A DNA stretch of 62,166 nt from positions 1 to 62,166 of the forward strand of contig NW_019174078.1 of assembly GCF_001642475.1 (NCBI RefSeq). Direction: 5' to 3'. How positions within the stretch are numbered: position 1 is the first letter of the stretch; every line of letters starts with the position of its first letter. Shown here piece after piece: positions 57,213 through 62,166 of this stretch. This DNA is from Fonsecaea monophora. Lineage: Eukaryota > Ascomycota > Eurotiomycetes > Chaetothyriales > Herpotrichiellaceae. Below the pieces are notes generated by a model. That model did not search any database. It saw only the letters and a program-made list of their open reading frames with translations, and was not told the DNA's origin. The translations under genes were made by a program, and so were the position numbers.

Positions 57213-58570
57213 ATTCTCTTCTACCTCCCCGCATCCTACTCCGTCTTGATGAGGGCTATGCCCGCGACTCGGAGATATATTGGCAGTATGTTTCCCAGTC
57301 CACCAATTCCATTTTGTGCAAGAGGGTTCATCCGATGTGTCGGGAGTAGTACCCCATCTGCTTTTTAGCCAGACGTTGCAAGCCGCCGCTCCCCTCAGCT
57401 CGGAGCCCGAATGAACCAGATCGTGATCAATTTCGTAGAGGTTGAGCCCCTCCTCCCTGGCGAGCGGTACTTGTAGAAGGCTGGGGCTGCGTGTCTGTTC
57501 GAGCGGAGGAGGGAAAGAGCTTCACCAGCCGCAGGCATCCCTTGACCGTCGTCTCCAATCGGATTATGATAGGAGGAAGGAATGCACTGGCCTGTCTTCC
57601 AAGCTGTCCCCCTCCCCAGTCTTGACAGCACGCAAGAAGAACCAGAAGCGTGTATCTCTCTGCGTCCATCAACTCGTCTTGACACTGGTAGAGTTTCCCT
57701 TCAAGGCCAGGATAGAATTCTGCCGAAGCTCTTCGTCGGGTTGGGGAAGGTCTTGTTCAGTGGTGCATGTTGGGAGGGAGGGACAATCCAGGTTGCGTAG
57801 GCCGGAATTGACGGTTAGCCTCTGGCAATTTTGGCACGGTTGTCGTTTATCATAGTTCGCTCTCGGCATTGAGGTGGTAGGGATCACCGTCTTTGTCGTC
57901 GTCGCTGGTAGGTAGGGATCGGGGTTGGGCATGCATCGGGCTCGAAATCGGAGAGGAGACGGGGGAAGGGAGCGGTGACAGTTTTGTAATCATCGGTGCG
58001 ATTTTGAGAGTCCCGCCAGCTTCTTGTATGGAGATTCCAGCGCGTCTTTCTCTTTTCTAATATGTCCTGCCATCCATCGAGGATACCGATATTCTCGGAT
58101 GGGAGTCGTGTCTTTGTGGCTTCAGGTGAAGCCGTAACTGCGCTCGGTGAATGCGTTGATGTTGGACTCGGTGGAATCAAGCGACGTCCGCGGTCGTGGC
58201 GGCTCGATCATTGACCCAGGTCGTGGATTGTCCTGTCCACTCCTCTCTGCGAAGTAAAGGCCAAAGTAAGTCGTAGGGAACCGCGTGTTCTCGGCACAAT
58301 GAAACCTGCTGGCATCCCTGAAATGGCTGGCTGGCTGCCTGCCTAGACAGACACAAGAACAGGGAATCTTGATGATGTGGAAGGTTGGGGGAGTCGTTTC
58401 CTCGTTTCGGAACGTGGACTTTTCATCGAGGGGGAGAAGGGAGGGAAACGGCAGGTTGCAACAGTTGGCCGGGCTGGCTTCGTCGGTCGCAGGAACGCGC
58501 AGTATTCAGAGGAGTGAGTGATCAAGGGCAACGAAGGGAGCTGGGTTGGTGCAAAGCGGGCCAAAAAGTA
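57213..58570. other. Intergenic, no recognisable gene
   Basis: Frames of at most about 137 codons (57442-57855 plus) overlap frames on the other strand. No motif is recognised. A GGCTGGCTGCCTG run near 58328 is the only simple repeat. Confidence 0.4.
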
Positions 58571-58893
58571 AAGTGGGGCCAGACTCTTGGCCCACGGCAT
58601 CAACTCGTCCGGCGGTGGGCATGGTGCTGGGCAACGGTCTATCGCACAGCAATAACAGAACAGCATAGAGAGTCCTGATCAGATAATTCCATGACTTGAT
58701 CATAACTATCTTACTTGATTGATTTCTTAATTTAACAGATGGATAGATCCTGTCGAAGGATCAAGGGAAAAAAAGGAGTCTCGGACCCACTGTCAGAGAT
58801 CCAGCCAATCAGGAGTCAGGAGTGACACCCTTTACAGTGTACGGGCAAATTATGGCCACAATCACGTTTCAGCCTGTAGACTCCCCCATTACA
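58571..58893 (-). repeat. Dispersed LTR-like repeat R1, copy 5 (about 323 bases)
   Basis: Same orientation as copy 4. It contains GGCATCAACTCGTCCGGCGG, ATCGCACAGCAATAACAGAA, AGAGTCCTGATCAGATAATT, GATGGATAGATCCTGTCGAA, AAAAAAGGAGTCTCGGAC, CAGCCAATCAGGAGT and TTTCAGCCTGTAGACTCCC, and ends CCCATTACA. The outermost bases on the left side differ from the other copies. Confidence 0.78.
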
Positions 58894-59354
58894 CTGGAAG
58901 TCGCATTTACCAGGGGCACATCATCACCGTGAATCGATCAATGACAGCCAAATTCCCCGAAGAAACGTGCCAAAAGGAAATTGGTCTTGAGCGGGCAGAT
59001 CCCGTGTACCGTAGTTAGAACGCCCCCCTACTGCGGCCGCTCCGGCAGATCAAATGTTGTGCCAGCTCTTTCACTTTCGTCGAGGTGGTTTCCGTCTGCG
59101 AAGCGCCGACGTGAGCCCCTTGCCCTCCTCTTCCATCTCCACGTCCACACCCGCCCCGTGTGACATGTAGTCGGACTCGGGCGGCAACGTACGTGGAATA
59201 ACTTGATTAGCCAAGGAAATCTATATTTGTTGAGTGCCGCAGTGGAGATTATTCGCTTAAACATTCCCGATTAGAGGCAACCCCCTATTCTGGCTAGTCC
59301 TGACTCAGTGTAGCGCCGTATCTGACAGCCTCACCGCATCGTTCTATTCTACAA
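58894..59354. other. Intergenic, no recognisable gene
   Basis: Only frames of 60-80 codons. No motif is recognised. The stretch leads into the repeated leader of the DUF7924-like gene. Confidence 0.4.
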
Positions 59355-59680
59355 GGCAGAAAGCCAGCAAGGCTTCTTCTTCTATACCCACGCACTTCTA
59401 CCCAGCATAGTCTACTGGTTTCGGTCTGCAGACAAAACGAAGCCAGCAGCAAGACTTCTTCTTTCACACCCACGCACCTCTGCCCAACATCACCTGCCGG
59501 TTTCGATCTGTAGACAGAAGCCAGCAGCAAGGCTTCTTCTTCCATACCGGTGCGCACTTCTGCTCAACGTCGCCCACCAGCCTGAGTCTACTATTGACAC
59601 AGCCCAACAGGCCTTTCTTTCCACACCAACACCACCCTGCCCTACACCGCCCACAGGTTCCGATCCGCAAACAAAGCACA
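59355..59680. repeat. Tandem repeat of about 80-85 bases, four units, just upstream of an ATG
   Basis: Units start near 59355, 59440, 59521 and 59606. Each contains a CTTCTTCTTTCACACC-like block, GCACYTCTGCCCAACATC-like bases, CACC-GGTTTCGATCTG and AGACA-AGCCAGCAGCAAG. Divergence between units is considerable. The array ends a few bases before the ATG at 59691, so it would form the promoter or 5' leader of that gene. Confidence 0.75.
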
Positions 59681-59690
59681 CGCAGCCCTC

Positions 59691-60031
59691 ATGGCTCCTC
59701 TTCCCGCTCTACGCAGAAGCAAACGCCCCCCGAAGCCCAGCCAGAAGCGCAAGGAGAGCGGTCGGGTGACCGCCACACAGAAGCAGAGCCGGAAGCGCGA
59801 GGCTAGCGGTCCGGTGACCGCTTCACGCAGAGGCGGACGCCTCCCGAAGCGTAGCCAGAAGCGCAAGGCTAGCGGTCCGGTGACCGCTGCCACACAGAAG
59901 AAAGCGAAAGTGGTGACAGAGCCCGCAGAAGACACAAGTGATCCAGTTGCACATTGGGCGGCCACGACCCAGTGGCCAACGGACCTTTCCATCATAGCGT
60001 CGGAGCGTCCGTCGTCAAGTCGTCATTCCTC

Positions 60032-60102
<71 letters not shown>

Positions 60103-61025
60103 CCGAGGAGCGAGACGGTCCCAACTCGATATCCCGGGCCAGCAAGAAACTCATCAAAGAGATGTTGAAGGCTCACTATGACGACGAGCCGCACTTTGAA
60201 ACGGGTATTCCCGAGTTCCTCGAGGGCCTATTGGGTCAGTCATGGCCGCCTGGCTGGCCTGGAGAAACCACGACCCTCGGCCTAAAAGCCAAACTCTTTA
60301 CGACAGCAGAGCTTGAAAAGCTAAAATCCTTTCTCCCCGAGCAGTACCTAATATGATTCGTAGGCGGTTTATTCTTTCCACATCTCATCAGTCAAGTCGT
60401 TGTGGATGACACTCTCAAGTCTGAAGCTGAGGAGGTTTTGACGGAACGCTGCAGTACCGCCCTCGATACCCTTATCAACCTACACTCGCGGGTCCTGGGA
60501 GATGACGAAGCATCGAGGCTGAGCGGCGAGGTCCTGCTCTTCTCAATTGCTCGCGACCGTGAAACCATCAAGATAAGCGGACATTATCCCATCATTGAAG
60601 GAGCGGAAACGACATTCCATCGCTATATAGCTAGGGAAGCCCGTCTAGGCCCTCGGGGCATATGGGAGAATTTCATCGCTGGAAAGGAGTGTTATGAATT
60701 TGTCAGAAAGGCTAAGGAGGACTTCCTTCCAGCGCATGTGAAGAGAATCAAAGACCTTCTGGCAAAGATGCCAGACCCTCAAGAAGGGTCGGTCACATCA
60801 GCTCCGATAAGTGAGCAGGATCAGCCAGAAGGGTCGGTCACGTCGACATTTGAAGAAACTCGAGAGATGGAGAATCGGACGCAGGAAGACGAAGGGCTGG
60901 GGCGAAAGCGCCGTCGGATGTTAGAGGAACTTAGAGATCGGAGGACGAGGGTGGAGCAGGTATGCAAGATATTCGAAGACGAGAGGGAGCAGTTGGACCA
61001 GGAAATCGAGAGACTCGGAGGATAA
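59691..61025 (+). pseudogene. DUF7924-like fungal accessory protein, broken by one in-frame TGA
   Basis: ATG 59691 opens 221 codons to TGA at 60354-60356; the same frame then continues without interruption to TAA at 61023-61025 (445 codons in all). The N-terminus has three basic repeats of the type KRKASGPVTA (residues 22-65) and a poly-Thr tract of about 24. SKKLIKEML, LFTTAELEKLKSF, then after the stop FVGGLFFPHLISQV, VLLFSIARDRETIKISGHYP, EGAETTFHRY and FLPAHVKRIKDLL follow the order and spacing I remember for fungal DUF7924 proteins, whose function is unknown. Where that family has a FFPFL..EVK-like motif, this copy reads FFPHLISQVV. A coiled coil ends the protein. A 48-base intron (60344-60391) would remove the stop but also the conserved FFPHL, so a nonsense mutation is the simpler reading. 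Confidence 0.7.
60031..60103 (+). repeat. CAA microsatellite, about 24 units, inside the DUF7924-like gene
   Basis: An uninterrupted CAA run, read in frame as ACA, encodes a poly-threonine tract. It lies between the basic N-terminal repeats and the conserved domain. Confidence 0.95.
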
Positions 61026-62037
61026 GAGAAGTGGGACGCAGGAATACGAAGAGCTGAGGAAAGAGCGAAGATCAGACGGAGAAATGGCATCCGGTATTCG
61101 AAGCTCGCCAGGAGAGAGGTGATCAGAAGCTCAGGGGGAGGGGACCTTGACGTTACTGCTAGGTTTTCATGAAAGGTAATATCTTTCAGTGCATTTCAAT
61201 GGTTATTCGTGGTAACACATCCGCCCTCAGTGAATGCTTCATACCGAGTATGTAGCTCGTATGTGAAGATGGCCTCGTTTCGTTTGACTCTTAGGTCCTC
61301 AGGCAAACTCACATCACTGCTCAGCCCAGACGGATGACGTTTTCCCCTTGTCGTCCGCAAGTGTTGATCAGGGTTGTTCACAGGTGGATTCTATGTCACA
61401 GAAGAATGAAATGAGGCTGTTGGTGATCAATTTGATGTTGCTGTTGATGGAAGTTGAGTCAGTTAAAAGAGTGGCGGCGGCGAGGACGAGGCGGAGATGG
61501 AAAGGTGGAAGGGTTATGTTGCCGATGGAATCAGGATCAGAATGACTAAGATCCATGAAAGTCACGTCATCTGTCTTTTAGTTAGCCAATCGATAAGCGC
61601 CGATAAGGACAACCAATCAGAAGACGTGGCTGTTCGTTCACTTTTGCCGGCCGGTCAGCTAACGCTGAGCTGGATAATCTGGCTTCCAGCTTGGGTTCCT
61701 GCTTCTCGTCGAGCAAGTCGGGCCTCGGGAAGGATGGCCATAGTACATGGTCCTCCCTAACCAACATCCCCAGCTAGTGCATCAGAGACTACACAGCCAG
61801 AACCCACAACACGAGCCCCTTTGAGACAAACACACCGCTCACCACACTCCTGCCGGAAACATGGCCTGCACCACACCACAATTCCCAACGGTCCAAACTC
61901 CCACAACCCACAACCCACCTTGCCCGCATACCTTATCCTATAGCCTTCCCAGCCCTTCTCAATAAACGGGGACATATTCCACGAGACAAGAGATGACTGT
62001 ATACAAGGGAACCAGGGGGCTCAGGTAATCGAGGATA
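61026..62037. other. Downstream of the DUF7924-like gene, includes a duplicated gene tail
   Basis: Bases 61031-61130 resemble 60880-61015: GGACGCAGGAATACGAAGAG matches GGACGCAGGAAGACGAAGGG, and a later ATTCGAAG block also recurs. This is a decayed partial tandem duplication of the gene's coiled-coil end. The rest (61140-62037) holds only frames below 90 codons without motifs. Confidence 0.45.
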
Positions 62038-62039
62038 AC

Positions 62040-62166
62040 GAAGAAGAAGAAGAAGAAGAAGAAGAAGAAGAAGAAGAAGAAGAAGAAGAAGAAGAAGAAG
62101 AAGAAGAAGAAGAAGAAGAAGAAGAAGAAGAAGAAGAAGAAGAAGAAGAAGAAGAAGAAGAAGAAG
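62040..62166. repeat. GAA trinucleotide run, at least 42 units, reaching the window end
   Basis: The last 127 bases are a pure GAA/AAG repeat with no interruption, continuing to the final base. The true length is unknown because the window ends within it. Confidence 0.98.

Noticed and set aside
60344..60391. 48-base intron as the default model of the DUF7924-like gene
   Set aside because: It has usable ends and keeps frame, but it would remove FFPHLIS, which matches the conserved part of the family. It is kept only as an alternative.
1..62166. tRNA, rRNA or telomere repeats
   Set aside because: No TTAGGG-type run and no convincing tRNA A and B box pair were found by reading. A covariance-model search would be needed to exclude a tRNA fully.

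Overview
The window reads as filamentous fungal nuclear DNA, most likely from an ascomycete (Pezizomycotina). Introns are short (about 50-100 bases) with GT-AG ends. There are fungal-type C2H2 and homeodomain regulators, a Blm10/PA200 proteasome activator and a DUF7924-like accessory gene. One Ty1/copia relic carries only TAA/TAG nonsense codons, the mark of repeat-induced point mutation (RIP). All gene models were made by eye; no search or alignment program was run.

Layout. 1-2.1 kb: RIP-mutated copia relic (reverse transcriptase to RNase H) and a candidate LTR. 2.3-17.6 kb: gene-poor DNA made largely of decayed repeated units, one array keeping splice-acceptor-like junctions. 17.7-18.6 kb: two-finger C2H2 gene. 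19-21 kb: two LTR-like repeat fragments and a strong inverted repeat. 21.3-22.4 kb: three-finger C2H2 gene. 23-33 kb: tandem repeats, a Tc1/mariner relic and two copies of a dispersed LTR-like repeat, with no convincing gene. 33.3-42.7 kb: the conserved core, a homeodomain gene (minus) divergent from the 1868-residue Blm10/PA200 gene (plus). 43.3-46.6 kb: minus-strand gypsy-type pol relic. 47-51.5 kb: further relics, including a possible EST1-like fragment and a second LTR-like copy. 53.9-55.6 kb: three-finger C2H2 gene with a long internal repeat, paralogous to the gene at 21.3 kb. 56.5-59.7 kb: minisatellites and another dispersed repeat. 59.7-61.0 kb: DUF7924-like gene broken by one in-frame TGA. 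The window ends inside a pure GAA run of at least 42 units.

How the genes relate. The intact genes encode nuclear functions: four sequence-specific DNA-binding regulators and one proteasome activator. No biosynthetic cluster or operon-like unit is visible. The regulators sit as islands among transposon debris. In all five spliced genes an intron falls inside or just before the decisive motif (zinc finger, homeodomain helix 3, C-terminal HbYX tail), so retaining it would disable the product.

The observations most worth a second look are: the single-stop DUF7924-like gene and its duplicated tail; the five-copy dispersed LTR-like repeat; the 29/30-base inverted repeat upstream of a C2H2 gene; the microexon holding the Blm10 HbYX tail; and the array of exon-like units at 2.3-4.8 kb.
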